Positions 35,544 to 45,969 of a stretch of DNA of 60,621 nt are shown here, piece by piece (within the stretch, counting starts at the first letter, position 1; each line of letters starts with the position of its first letter). The notes under the pieces are model-generated. The model made no database searches. It was not told the DNA's origin and saw only the letters and a program-made list of their open reading frames with translations. The DNA is from Methylobacterium sp. Leaf118. GTDB lineage: Bacteria; Pseudomonadota; Alphaproteobacteria; Rhizobiales; Beijerinckiaceae. The position numbers and the translations under genes were made by a program. Location of the stretch: NCBI RefSeq assembly GCF_920984675.1, contig NZ_CAKLBV010000027.1, positions 1 through 60,621 on the forward strand. The letters are read 5' to 3'.

Positions 35544-37259
35544 TCAGGCGGCGCGCACCGTCCCGAGGAAGCGCTGCACCTCGCCCCGCAGATGCTCCGA
35601 CTGGCGCGACAGGCTCGCGGCGGCCGTCAGGACCTCATTGGCCGCCGTCACGGTCTGCTCCGCGGCATGGGCGACGCTCGCGATGTTCGCGGTCACCTGA
35701 CCGGTCCCCGTCGCCGCCTGGGCGACGTTGCGCACGATCTCCTGGGTCGCCGCCCCCTGCTGCTCGACCGCCGCGGCGATCGACGTCGCGACGCCGCTGA
35801 TCTCGCGGATCCGGAGGGTGATGTCGCCGATGGCGCCCACCGCCTTGCCGGTGGATGCCTGGATCCGGCCGATCTGGTCGGCGATCTCGCCGGTCGCCCG
35901 GGCCGTCTGGGTGGCGAGTTCCTTGACCTCGCTCGCGACCACGGCGAAGCCCCGGCCCGCCTCGCCGGCCCGCGCCGCCTCGATCGTCGCGTTCAGCGCC
36001 AGCAGGTTGGTCTGTCCGGCGATCGTCGAGATCAGCGCCACCACGTCGCCGATTTTGGCCGCCGCGCCGCTCAGATCCTGGACCAGGGTCGCGGTCTGGG
36101 CCGCCTCGTTCACGGCCACGCCGGCCATGGCGGCGGAGCCATCGACCTGCCGGCCGATCTCCTGCACCGAGGCGCCGAGTTCTTCGGCGGCGGCCGCGAC
36201 CGTCTGGACGTTGGTGGCGGCCTCCTCGGCCGCGGCGGTGACCGTGCTGGACTGGTCGGCGGTCTGCGCGGCGGTGCCGGCCATGCCCTGGGCGGTCGTC
36301 TGGAGCTGCGCGGCCGCGGTGCCGACGGAGTCCACGATCCCGCTCACCGCCCGCTCGAAGCCGTCGGCCATCGCGTGCATCGCGGCCTTGCGCTGCGCCT
36401 CGGCCCCGGCCCGGGCGAGCGCCGTTTCCGCCTCCAGGGCGCGGGCGCGGATCAGGTTGTCCTTGAACACCTGCACGGCGGCGGCCATGGCGCCGATCTC
36501 GTCGCGCCGGGTCCGGTGGGGCGTCTCGACGGTGGCGTCGCCCGCGGCGAGGCGGCCCATGGTCTGCGTCATCGCCGCGATCGGCCGCGTGATCCGCCTC
36601 AGGCCCAGCAGCGTGGCCGCGAGCGCCACCGCGAGGGCGACGCCGACCGCGAGGGCGGCGACGAATGTCGCGGTCCCGACATCGGACGAGGCCCCATCGG
36701 CCTCCTTCTGCGCCGCGCCCTCGTTGAACGCGGTGGCGCGATCGAGAACCGCGCGCACTTCCGAATAGGTGGCGACGTTCGCCCGGCTCACGAGGATGTC
36801 CAGGGCCTCCTGCCCGCGTCCCGCCTCCGTGAGGGCCTCCAGCGCACGGCTCTTGCGCAGATAGCCCTCCCACAGCTCCGCGAACGGTCCGAAGATCGCC
36901 CGCTCCTCGGAGGAGGCGATCAGCGGCTCGTAGCGCTTGCGCGCCGCCGCCACGTTGTCGATCGCCGTCCGGGACTGGCGCAGGGCATCGGCCCGGTGCT
37001 CGGGATCCACCGAGGTGGTGACGAGGCGATATTGCTTGATCCGGACCTGATCGACTTCGCCCCGCAAGGCATTGATGGCGACGACCGACGGCAGCCAGTT
37101 GCCGGCCACTTCGGAGATGCGGCCCTGGATGCTGAACAGCTTGACCACGGACAGCGCGCCCTGGGCGCAGGCGATCAGCGCGAGCAGGCCGAACAGCCCC
37201 GCGAGCGTGCTCGTCAGGGACAGGCGCAGACCCGCTCCCGATCGATGTCCGAGATCCAT
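35544..37259 (-). CDS. Methyl-accepting chemotaxis protein
   Basis: The 571-residue chemoreceptor has a first membrane helix at about 13-35, a periplasmic four-helix-bundle-like sensor (36-195), a second helix at about 196-220, a HAMP domain (221-273) and a long signalling coiled coil. The conserved hairpin tip is [20 protein letters not shown], then [20 protein letters not shown] (about 410-449). No C-terminal NWETF-like CheR pentapeptide is visible (it ends RFLGTVRAA). It lies 15 bp from the convergent mmcB stop and has no che neighbours, so it is an orphan receptor with unknown ligand. Confidence 0.94.
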   Translation of the reverse strand: MDLGHRSGAGLRLSLTSTLAGLFGLLALIACAQGALSVVKLFSIQGRISEVAGNWLPSVVAINALRGEVDQVRIKQYRLVTTSVDPEHRADALRQSRTAIDNVAAARKRYEPLIASSEERAIFGPFAELWEGYLRKSRALEALTEAGRGQEALDILVSRANVATYSEVRAVLDRATAFNEGAAQKEADGASSDVGTATFVAALAVGVALAVALAATLLGLRRITRPIAAMTQTMGRLAAGDATVETPHRTRRDEIGAMAAAVQVFKDNLIRARALEAETALARAGAEAQRKAAMHAMADGFERAVSGIVDSVGTAAAQLQTTAQGMAGTAAQTADQSSTVTAAAEEAATNVQTVAAAAEELGASVQEIGRQVDGSAAMAGVAVNEAAQTATLVQDLSGAAAKIGDVVALISTIAGQTNLLALNATIEAARAGEAGRGFAVVASEVKELATQTARATGEIADQIGRIQASTGKAVGAIGDITLRIREISGVATSIAAAVEQQGAATQEIVRNVAQAATGTGQVTANIASVAHAAEQTVTAANEVLTAAASLSRQSEHLRGEVQRFLGTVRAA

Positions 37260-37709
37260 CGTGTTCTCTCCCAGGAAGCGGTGTCGCCAGGAAGCGGTGT
37301 CGCACGGCCGCCTCCGCCGACATCGCACCGACCGGTGGATGATTCCCCGCCCGAGACTGACCATCGTCTCTGGCGGAGACCTGGGGAAGGTCGAGCATCT
37401 TGCTTAAAGCCGACTTAATCTCAGCAAACCCGACCTGACAAAGAAGTAAATCCCATAAGACCACATGAGGTTGTCTGACAGCGTCCGCGCGACACCTCAC
37501 GATCATTGGACCACAGGTCGCCGGGCGGGCCCGGGGCGGATTGCGCGGCCGGCGCACGGGCAGCGGCAGACCCCGCCCCCGCTCGCGCCGGGCCGGTTCG
37601 CGCCATGGCAGCGGCTCACGATCAACTGTTCGTGATCGACGGCTGGCGGGTCCATATCGGACCGCGCTCGCTCACGCTTCGGAGGAGGCCCGAGCCATGA
37701 GCGAAGGAT
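37260..37709. other. Upstream region of the chemoreceptor; no confident gene
   Basis: This 450-bp stretch holds the leader of the minus-strand chemoreceptor gene, including an AT-richer segment around 37405-37470 that is the likely promoter zone. A short plus-strand frame reading MAAAHDQLFVIDGWRVHIGP (from 37604) is open to 37700, but it has no recognisable domain or clear ribosome site and I do not call it. Nothing else is evident. Confidence 0.4.
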
Positions 37710-37961
37710 TTACGGGGGAGAGGATGGCGGCAGGGGGCCCGGCTGCAGGGCGCGGAGCACGTGGACCCGGAGGGCGGAGGACAGGTTGCGCGCGCCGCGC
37801 TCGGCATCGACCGCCCCGATCAGCGCCTGGACCGATTGTCCGCGCTCTCGGGCCATCGCCTGCAAGGCCGACCAGAATTCCGGTTCCAGGGAGACGCTGG
37901 TGCGATGGCCGGCAATCATCACGGACCGTTTGGCGATGCCCGTCGCGGGCGCGCCGCTCAT
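37710..37961 (-). CDS. Ribbon-helix-helix domain protein (RHH_4 type)
   Basis: The 83-residue protein has KRSVMIAGHRTSVSLEPEFW, then ALQAMARERGQSVQALIGAV, the hallmark of the RHH_4 domain; it probably binds DNA as a dimer. It overlaps the DUF4169 gene by 4 bp (ATGA), and both follow fumC. This fumC-DUF4169-RHH trio is recurrent in alphaproteobacteria. Target unknown. Confidence 0.87.
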   Translation of the reverse strand: MSGAPATGIAKRSVMIAGHRTSVSLEPEFWSALQAMARERGQSVQALIGAVDAERGARNLSSALRVHVLRALQPGPLPPSSPP

Positions 37962-38146
37962 GTCTTGTCGGGGTCGCTCAGCCGGTGGCCCTCGAGACGC
38001 GACGCCTCGAGCGCCTTGCGGGTCTCGACGAGGGTCTTCGTCGCTTTCGGCCGGCCGAACAGGACGCGGTTCTCGGCGGCCTTGGCCTCCCGCGCCGCCT
38101 TCTCGCGCGCCTTGCGCACTTGCCGCAGGTTGATGATCTCGGCCAC
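37958..38146 (-). CDS. DUF4169 family protein
   Basis: The 62-residue, very basic and helical protein starts MAEIINLRQVRKAREKAARE and contains AENRVLFGRPKATK, the family pattern. Function is unknown; it may bind nucleic acid or a partner protein. It lies 61 bp after fumC and is translationally coupled to the RHH gene by a 4-bp overlap. Confidence 0.9.
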   Translation of the reverse strand: MAEIINLRQVRKAREKAAREAKAAENRVLFGRPKATKTLVETRKALEASRLEGHRLSDPDKT

Positions 38147-38207
38147 GCGTCAGCCCTCCGCCATCGACCCGGCGCGGACCTTTCCGCACCGGGACAGGAG
38201 TTTGCGC

Positions 38208-39626
<1,419 letters not shown>

Positions 39627-39773
39627 CGTGGCCTCTTCGTTGGGTCGGCTGGCCCCCTACTTAACGAAGCCTGATCGTCGGCGCGATGCCGCTCGCAAAG
39701 GGCGGATGACGCATCGATCGCTCCGTTACCGCCAAGATTGCCGCCCAGATTACCGCCGAGGTTTTCCCCGCCG

Positions 39774-41165
39774 ATGCAGGACACGCTTCCTCTCGCGGCC
39801 GCACCGTTCCGGCCGAAGGTGCCGCCGCCGCTGACCCGGCCGCTCGGCCTGTTCGCCTTCCTGAAGGCGGCGCGGGAGAACCCGATCGGCACCTGGATGA
39901 AGGCGCATTTCGAGGAGTTCGTCGTGGCGGGCGAGACCGCCATGGGCCGCGTGACCGTCGTCAGCGACCCGGCCTTGGTGCGCTACCTCTTCGTCGAGAA
40001 CGCCGCCAATTACCGCAAGGACGACCTCCAGAAGCGCGTGCTGGCGCCGGGCCTCGGCAACGGCCTGCTCACGGCGGAGGGGGACGAGTGGCGCCTGCAG
40101 CGGCGTACCCTCGCGCCGATCTTCTCCGCGCGTCAGGTCGCGGGGTTCACCCGCCCGATGGACGCGGCGGGGGCCCGCCTGGCCAAGCGCCTCGCCCGCC
40201 GCGACGGGGCGCGCGTCGACATGGCCCAGGAGATGACCCGCGCCACCCTCGACGTGCTGGAGCGGACGATCTTCACGCAGGGATTGCCGGGCGACCCCGA
40301 CGCCCTGGGCCGGGCCATCACCCGGCTCCTCGAATCGGTCGGGCCGATCGATCCCCTCGACGTGTTCGGCGTGCCGGGCTTCGTGCCCCGCATCGGCCGC
40401 CTGCGGGCGCGCCCGGCCCTGCGCTTCTTCGCCGAGGTCGTCGACACGCTCCTGGACGGGCGCAAGGCCGCCATCGCCCGGGGCGAGGCGCCCCACGACC
40501 TGATGACCCTGCTCCTGAACGCGCAGGACCCCGAGACCGGGCGCGGCCTGTCCGACCTCGAGGTGAAGGCCAACATCGTCACCTTCATCGCCGCCGGACA
40601 CGAGACCACCGCCAACGCCCTGACCTGGGCGCTCTACTGCCTCTCGCAGGACGCGCCCGCGCAGGAGCGGCTGGCGGCGGAGGCCGAGGCCGCCCTCGAC
40701 GAAGCGAGCGGGACGATGGCCCTCGACCAGCTGCCCTTCGCCCGGGCGGTGATGGAGGAGACGATGCGGCTGTTCCCGCCGGTGCCCTTCATGAGCCGCC
40801 AGGCGCTGCGCGACGACCGGATCGGGCGGATCAAGATCCCGCGCAACTCCACGGTGATCGTGGCGCCTTGGGTGATGCACCGCCACCGCCGCCTCTGGGA
40901 CGAGCCCGACGCCTTCCTGCCCGAACGGTTCCTGGGCGAACGACGCGAGGCGATGGCGCGCTACAGCTACCTGCCGTTCGGGGCGGGACCGCGGGTCTGC
41001 ATCGGGCAGAGCTTCTCGCTGCAGGAGGCGACGCTGGTGCTCGCCCATGTCGCCCGCGCCGTGCATCTCATCCTGCCGGCGGACCACCCGCCCGTCACAC
41101 CGCTTCACCGGGTGACGCTGCGGCCCAAGGACGGCTTGCGGATGGTGGTGCGGCGAAGGGGCTGA
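39774..41165 (+). CDS. Cytochrome P450
   Basis: The 463-residue soluble P450 has the I-helix motif AAGHETTAN (AGHETT 274-279), the ExxR of the K helix (E329-R332) and the heme-binding FGAGPRVCIG with the axial Cys 409. No membrane anchor is visible. It resembles the bacterial fatty-acid-hydroxylase-like (CYP102/CYP4-like) branch, but the substrate cannot be read. No redox partner gene adjoins it. It converges with sspB, 27 bp away. I choose the ATG at 39774 over an earlier in-frame ATG because MQDTLPLAAAP fits better. Confidence 0.94.
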   Translation: MQDTLPLAAAPFRPKVPPPLTRPLGLFAFLKAARENPIGTWMKAHFEEFVVAGETAMGRVTVVSDPALVRYLFVENAANYRKDDLQKRVLAPGLGNGLLTAEGDEWRLQRRTLAPIFSARQVAGFTRPMDAAGARLAKRLARRDGARVDMAQEMTRATLDVLERTIFTQGLPGDPDALGRAITRLLESVGPIDPLDVFGVPGFVPRIGRLRARPALRFFAEVVDTLLDGRKAAIARGEAPHDLMTLLLNAQDPETGRGLSDLEVKANIVTFIAAGHETTANALTWALYCLSQDAPAQERLAAEAEAALDEASGTMALDQLPFARAVMEETMRLFPPVPFMSRQALRDDRIGRIKIPRNSTVIVAPWVMHRHRRLWDEPDAFLPERFLGERREAMARYSYLPFGAGPRVCIGQSFSLQEATLVLAHVARAVHLILPADHPPVTPLHRVTLRPKDGLRMVVRRRG

Positions 41166-41192
41166 GCGCCCCTCGGAGGGGCTGAATGCCCC

Positions 41193-41864
41193 TCAGTTCT
41201 TCTTGCGGAAGGCGTCCAGGCTGACGACCTCGGCGGTCGCGTCCTTGTCGCTCTTCTCGGCGGCCTCGGGAGCCGGCTCCTTGCCCTCCCCCTCGCCCTT
41301 GCCTTCGTTCTTGGCTTCGTTCTTGGACGCACCACGGGCCGCCTTGCCGGAGGCGGGCAGGGCCGGGACGATCTTCGGGCCGGAGGTGGGAAGCGTCGTC
41401 AGGCCGGTGCCGAGCGGCTTGATCTCGGCGGGCTCGGAGGCCGCCCCGCGGGGACCGGTCTTGACCGTGGACGGCGTCGCCTCGGTCGACTCGGCCTCCT
41501 CCGCCGTCTCCGCGAGGTCGAATTTCAGGCCGAACTGCACGGAGGGATCGAAGAAGCCCGACAGAGCGTCGAACGGAATCAGAAGGCGCTCGGGCACGCC
41601 CGAGAAGGACAGGCCGACCTCGAAGCTGTGCTCGGTCACGCCAAGATCCCAGAACTGGTGCTGCAGGACGATCGTCATCTCCTGCGGGTATTTCTCGCGC
41701 AGGCGCTGCGACATGCGCACGCCCGGCGCTTCCGTCCGGAAAGAGACGTAGAAATGGTGCTCGCCCGACAGCCCTTCGCGGGCCGCGTCGGTCAGCACCT
41801 TACGCACGACGCCGCGCAGGGCATCCTGAACCAGCAGATCGTAACGGATCAGATCTTCGGCCAT
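41193..41864 (-). CDS. sspB: ClpXP adaptor SspB (alphaproteobacterial type)
   Basis: SspB binds the SsrA degradation tag and hands tagged proteins to ClpXP. The 223-residue protein has the conserved N-terminal domain (RYDLLVQDALRGVVRKVLTD, then HHFYVSFRT, and GLSFSGVPERLLIPFDAL). A long flexible, charged linker follows, and the end, VVSLDAFRKKN, is the ClpX-binding tail of the alpha-type proteins. The ssrA gene lies immediately upstream on the same strand. Confidence 0.95.
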   Translation of the reverse strand: MAEDLIRYDLLVQDALRGVVRKVLTDAAREGLSGEHHFYVSFRTEAPGVRMSQRLREKYPQEMTIVLQHQFWDLGVTEHSFEVGLSFSGVPERLLIPFDALSGFFDPSVQFGLKFDLAETAEEAESTEATPSTVKTGPRGAASEPAEIKPLGTGLTTLPTSGPKIVPALPASGKAARGASKNEAKNEGKGEGEGKEPAPEAAEKSDKDATAEVVSLDAFRKKN

Positions 41865-41923
41865 CGGCGCTCGCTTGCCCGGTCACGGCCGGGAGGCGGC
41901 TGCGTCGGGTCGTGGAATGAAGT

Positions 41924-42266
41924 GGAGGTTTCTGTTGCCAGGTACCTCCGAACCCCGCCGAACGGTGCTACCCGCTAGGACTTTAGGTCGGTTTTTGGCA
42001 CCGCTTACGCGGCGACAGCCACCGGAGCAAAGTTGTCGTTGGCAACTATTGCAGAGGCCCGATAACGGCGGAACCATGCCGAGCGAAAGATCTCCCTTTA
42101 CGCCCTCGTCGATCCTATTTCGCCCCCGCCGGAACCCAGCACATCGGCCGGTGACGGCCATGCGGCCATCGGTCCTGGGTTCGGGTGGAGGCGCCGGGTA
42201 CCGCCCCCGGGTCCGATAGGTTTATTTCGAAGAACGTTTATCGCCATAGCCGGCCTTGCGACCGGC
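41924..42266 (-). ncRNA. ssrA: tmRNA, circularly permuted two-piece form
   Basis: Read on the minus strand, the acceptor piece comes first. Its T-arm is CCGGG-GGCGGTA-CCCGG (42210-42194), and the acceptor strand CGCCTCC (42193-42187) and discriminator A (42186) follow; CCA is not encoded. A 58-nt intervening segment contains an 8-bp inverted repeat (42132-42139 with 42175-42182). The coding piece begins GGGGGCG at 42127, pairs with CGCCTCC and keeps the G3-U70 alanine pair; GATCGACGAG follows. The tag frame at 42043-42005 encodes ANDNFAPVAVAA then TAA, a typical alphaproteobacterial tag. The outer ends are estimates; the stem at 41924-41949 may be the 3' end. Confidence 0.9.
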
Positions 42267-42347
42267 ACGGTGAATATAGAGGGGCTGTCGGCGGTTTTGA
42301 AGAGCGATCCGCGCTCAGATCCGCTCCGCGCCGGGAGCGTGGCCGAT

Positions 42348-43196
42348 ATGCCGCCCCCCGGCGAGCGCGCGCTCGCGGCCATCCCCCTTCCATCCCCCCT
42401 TCCAGCCCGCTCCGGTTCGTGGCTCCGCTGGCTCGGCCGGGTGCTCGCCCTCGTGGCGCTTCCGCTCGTCGTCCTCGTCCTGGCGACGCTGCTCGCCGTC
42501 CTCCTCGTGCGGGTCGTCGGCGACCTCCGGCTCGGGATCGACCCGCTCACGCCGACCCTTCTGCGCCCGCGTCTGCCGCTCGCGGAACTCGCCGCCCGCG
42601 GCGTCGTCACGGATGCCGTGCGGCAGGGCGTGATGGCCCTGTCGGTGGTGGGCCTCGCCCTGTGGGCGAGCCGGGGCCTGGGCCGCGGGGCCTGGCGCGC
42701 GCGGCTCGGCCTCTCCCGGCCCGCGATTCCCCGGGCGCCGATGGGCCGGCTCTGGCTGCTCCTGCCGCTCTGGCCGGTGATCCACCTCCTGTGGGTCAGC
42801 GCCACGGCGTCGGCGCTCCATGTCAATTTCGCGCAGGGCGTGCGGATCTCGCCCTTCCTCTCGCCCGCGATGGTCGTCCTCTGGTTCGCCTTCGTGGTCG
42901 TGCTGGCCCCCGTGGCCGAGGAACTGCTCCTGCGGGGCGAGACCTTCGCCCGAGCGAGCGCCTTCCTGGGCCCGGCCGGCACCATCGCGGCGACGGCGCT
43001 GCTGTTCTGCCTCGCCCATGTCGGCCTGGAGCCCGGCACCAAGAACGCCTTTGCCCGGCCGCTGACCCTGCTGCCGCTGGCGCTGACCCTGGGCTGGCTG
43101 CGCTGGCGCACGGGCCGGCTCTGGCCCTGCATGCTGCTGCACGGCTGGAGCAACCTCGCCCTGGTGACCTATCAGCTCTCGCCCGGTTTACGCTGA
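42348..43196 (+). CDS. CPBP-family intramembrane metalloprotease
   Basis: The 282-residue membrane protein has about seven hydrophobic segments. The CPBP/abortive-infection motifs are present: [10 protein letters not shown] (the EExxxR block), LLFCLAHVG (FxxxH) and the late HGWSN. Members are Rce1-like membrane proteases; some process prenylated or signal peptides. The frame is open from a GTG at 42270, but that start would fall near the tmRNA 5' region, so I prefer the ATG at 42348 after GGGAG. It is divergent from ssrA and 52 bp before thyA. Confidence 0.88.
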   Translation: MPPPGERALAAIPLPSPLPARSGSWLRWLGRVLALVALPLVVLVLATLLAVLLVRVVGDLRLGIDPLTPTLLRPRLPLAELAARGVVTDAVRQGVMALSVVGLALWASRGLGRGAWRARLGLSRPAIPRAPMGRLWLLLPLWPVIHLLWVSATASALHVNFAQGVRISPFLSPAMVVLWFAFVVVLAPVAEELLLRGETFARASAFLGPAGTIAATALLFCLAHVGLEPGTKNAFARPLTLLPLALTLGWLRWRTGRLWPCMLLHGWSNLALVTYQLSPGLR

Positions 43197-43248
43197 GACG
43201 AGAACCCGACTCGACATCCGCTCCGCCGCCGGTCAGACCGGGAGCACC

Positions 43249-44043
43249 ATGCGTGCGTATCACGATCTCCTGACCTGCATCCTCGACGACGGCGTCCGCA
43301 AGGAGGACCGGACGGGGACCGGCACGCTCTCGGTCTTCGGCCACCAGATGCGGTTCGACCTCGCCGAGGGCTTCCCGCTGGTGACGACGAAGCAGCTCCA
43401 CCTGCGCTCGATCGTCCACGAATTGCTGTGGTTCCTGCGCGGCGACACCAACGTCGCCTATCTGCGCAAGAACGGCGTCACGATCTGGGACGAGTGGGCC
43501 GACCAGAACGGCGATCTCGGGCCCGTCTACGGCCGGCAATGGCGCTCCTGGGGCAAGCCCGACGGGGGCACCGTCGACCAGATCGCCGGGGTGCTGGCCG
43601 AGATCGCCCGCAATCCGGACTCGCGCCGCCTCGTCGTCTCCGCCTGGAACCCGGCCGATCTCGACCGGATGGCGCTCGCCCCCTGCCACTGCCTGTTCCA
43701 GTTCTACGTGGCCGAGGGGCGGCTCTCCTGCCAGCTCTACCAGCGCTCGGCGGACGCCTTCCTCGGCGTGCCCTTCAACATCGCGAGCTACGCGCTGCTC
43801 ACGGCCATGATGGCGCAGGTGACCGGCTTCGCCCCGGGCGACTTCGTCCACACCTTCGGCGACGCCCATCTCTACGCCAACCATCTCGATCAGGCGCGGC
43901 TGCAACTCACGCGCGCGCACCGGCCCCTGCCACGGCTGCGGCTGAACCCGGAGGTCCGCTCGCTGTTCGACTTCCGCTTCGAGGACATCGCGATCGAGGG
44001 GTACGATCCGCACCCCGCGATCAAGGCGCCGGTGGCGGTCTGA
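43249..44043 (+). CDS. thyA: Thymidylate synthase
   Basis: ThyA makes dTMP from dUMP with methylene-tetrahydrofolate. The 264-residue protein has the catalytic Cys 146 in [12 protein letters not shown], the dUMP-binding [12 protein letters not shown] and the C-terminal PAIKAPVAV. Its TGA overlaps the folA ATG (TGATG), so thyA and folA are translationally coupled, matching the dihydrofolate that ThyA produces. Confidence 0.98.
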   Translation: MRAYHDLLTCILDDGVRKEDRTGTGTLSVFGHQMRFDLAEGFPLVTTKQLHLRSIVHELLWFLRGDTNVAYLRKNGVTIWDEWADQNGDLGPVYGRQWRSWGKPDGGTVDQIAGVLAEIARNPDSRRLVVSAWNPADLDRMALAPCHCLFQFYVAEGRLSCQLYQRSADAFLGVPFNIASYALLTAMMAQVTGFAPGDFVHTFGDAHLYANHLDQARLQLTRAHRPLPRLRLNPEVRSLFDFRFEDIAIEGYDPHPAIKAPVAV

Positions 44044-44543
44044 TGGCCCCCCCCCGCATCGCGCTCATCGCGGCGGTCGCCCGCAACGGCGTCATCGGCC
44101 GCGACAACGGCCTGATCTGGCACCTGCGCAGCGACCTGAAGCGCTTCAAGGCGCTCACCATGGGCAAGCCCATGCTGATGGGCCGCCGGACCTTCGACTC
44201 GATCGGCCGCCCGCTGCCGGGGCGGCGCAGCCTCGTCCTGACCCGGGACCGCAGCCGCGTCATCCCCGGCGCCGAAACCGTCCACGATTGGGGAGCGGCG
44301 CTCGCGGCCGCGGGGACCGAGGAATTGATGGTCGTGGGCGGCGCCGAGATCTACGCCCTTGCCCTTCCCTTCGCCGACCGGTTGCATCTCACCGAGGTGG
44401 CGGCGAGCCCGGAGGGCGACGTGCGCTTCCCGGATTTCGACCGCTCGGCCTTCCGCGAGACCGCCCGCGAGAGCCACCCCGCCGGGGAGCACGACGCGTT
44501 TCCGTTCCAGTTCGTGGATTGGGAACGCGTCGCCGGCCGTTGA
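44043..44543 (+). CDS. folA: Dihydrofolate reductase
   Basis: DHFR reduces dihydrofolate to tetrahydrofolate with NADPH. The 166-residue protein has IALIAAVARNGVIGRDNGLI, WHLRSDLKRFK with the catalytic Asp, MGRRTFDSIGRPLPGRR and VGGAEIYALALP. The ATG at 44043 overlaps the thyA stop. This thyA-folA-hflK-hflC-degP order is conserved in Hyphomicrobiales. Confidence 0.97.
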   Translation: MAPPRIALIAAVARNGVIGRDNGLIWHLRSDLKRFKALTMGKPMLMGRRTFDSIGRPLPGRRSLVLTRDRSRVIPGAETVHDWGAALAAAGTEELMVVGGAEIYALALPFADRLHLTEVAASPEGDVRFPDFDRSAFRETARESHPAGEHDAFPFQFVDWERVAGR

Positions 44544-44811
44544 TCGAACCGGGGCGCATTGGCCGCAGGGGCGCGGCGACCGGACGATCCCCGCCCCGGT
44601 TGCGGTTGACCGGAGGCGGGACCACCTGCCAGCCTTGACAGGACAGTCCGGGGCCACTCAGGTGCGCGGCACGATCGTGCGATGCCGCAAATGCGTTCTC
44701 GCGGCTGAGAAAAATCGCCTTTCCCGCCACCCGGCGGGCCGGCGGGTCGAATGAGGGAGCGGCCATCCCGCGGCGGGCGGGGGCCGGCTTGAGCAGGAGT
44801 TCACGTCGAGA

Positions 44812-45969
44812 ATGCCTTGGAGCAATCAGAGCGGCGGCGGCGGCGGCGGCCCCTGGGGCCGGCCCGGCGGCGGCGGCGGCGGCGGTAACGGCGGCGGTCC
44901 CTGGGGTGGCGGGGGCGGCGGCAAGACGCCCCCCGATCTGGAGGATCTGCTCCGGCGTGGACAGGACCGGCTGCGCGGCGTGATGCCCGGCGGCGGCCTC
45001 GGCGGCGGCAAGGGCATCCTGATTGCGGCGGGCCTCGTGCTCGGCGCGTGGCTGCTCACCGGCTTCTACATCGTGAAGCCCAACGAGGTCGGCATCAACA
45101 CGATCTTCGGGCGCTACACCGGCTCCACCCGCGAGGGCCTGCGCTACAACTTCCCCTATCCGATCGGCACCGTGCAGAAGCCCAATATCGGCGTCGTGAA
45201 CTCGATCCCGATCGGCTACATCACCGGCAGCAGCGCCACCCGCACCCGGGACGTGGCGGAAGAGAGCCTGATGCTCACCGGCGACGAGAACATCGTCGAT
45301 CTCGACTTCGAGGTGCAGTGGCGCGTCAACCCGCTCAAGGCCGAGGATTACGTCTTCAACCTCGCCAACCCGGACGGCACCATCAAGGCCATCGCCGAGA
45401 GCGCCATGCGCGAGGTGATCGGCCGCCGCAACATCCAGCCGATCCTGACCAACGAGCAGTCGAGCATCGCCCAGGAGGTCAAGGAGATCCTTCAGGCCGC
45501 TCTGGACGAGTACGGCGCGGGCGTGCGCATCGAGGTGGTGCAGCTCACCAGCGTCAACCCGCCGCCCGAGGTGCGCCCGGCCTTCATCGACGTGAACGCC
45601 GCCCAGCAATACGCCCAGCAGGTCCGCAACGAAGCCGAGACCTACGCGAGCCGCGAGGTTCCGCAGGCCCGAGGCAAGGCGAGCCAGATCGTCCAGGGGG
45701 CCGAGGCCTTCAAGACCCAGGCGACGGCGGACGCGACCGGTCAGGCGGCCCGCTTCAGCCAGGTCTACGAGTCCTACAAGGTCGCACCCGCCGTGATCCG
45801 CGAGCGCATCTTCCTGGAGACGATGGAGAAGGTGCTGGGCTCCGTGAACAAGGTGATCATCGATCAGAACGGGTCCGGCGTGGCCGGTGCCACGGCCGCC
45901 GGCGTCCTGCCGGTGCTGCCCCTGACCGATGGCGGGCGGAGTCAGAACAGCGGAGCGACGAGCCGATGA
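44812..45969 (+). CDS. hflK: FtsH protease modulator HflK
   Basis: HflK and HflC form a membrane ring around FtsH and restrain its proteolysis. The 385-residue protein has a long Gly-rich N-terminus, a single membrane helix (about 68-86) and an SPFH/band-7 domain with the coiled segment EVRPAFIDVNAAQQYAQQVR. It ends four bases into hflC (ATGA overlap). The 268-bp leader holds nothing I can identify as a gene. Confidence 0.96.
   Translation: MPWSNQSGGGGGGPWGRPGGGGGGGNGGGPWGGGGGGKTPPDLEDLLRRGQDRLRGVMPGGGLGGGKGILIAAGLVLGAWLLTGFYIVKPNEVGINTIFGRYTGSTREGLRYNFPYPIGTVQKPNIGVVNSIPIGYITGSSATRTRDVAEESLMLTGDENIVDLDFEVQWRVNPLKAEDYVFNLANPDGTIKAIAESAMREVIGRRNIQPILTNEQSSIAQEVKEILQAALDEYGAGVRIEVVQLTSVNPPPEVRPAFIDVNAAQQYAQQVRNEAETYASREVPQARGKASQIVQGAEAFKTQATADATGQAARFSQVYESYKVAPAVIRERIFLETMEKVLGSVNKVIIDQNGSGVAGATAAGVLPVLPLTDGGRSQNSGATSR

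Noticed and set aside
37604..37700. Short frame MAAAHDQLFVIDGWRVHIGP
   Set aside because: Only 31 codons, no ribosome site or known family, in a spacer; chance cannot be excluded.
42181..42215. tRNA gene suggested by the T-arm-like hairpin
   Set aside because: The T-loop is GGCGGTA and the parts match the permuted tmRNA, including the tag frame; no tRNA anticodon arm exists here.
44631..44665. TTGACA before hflK as a promoter -35 box
   Set aside because: No acceptable -10 element at the right distance, and a sigma-32 reading is equally poor.
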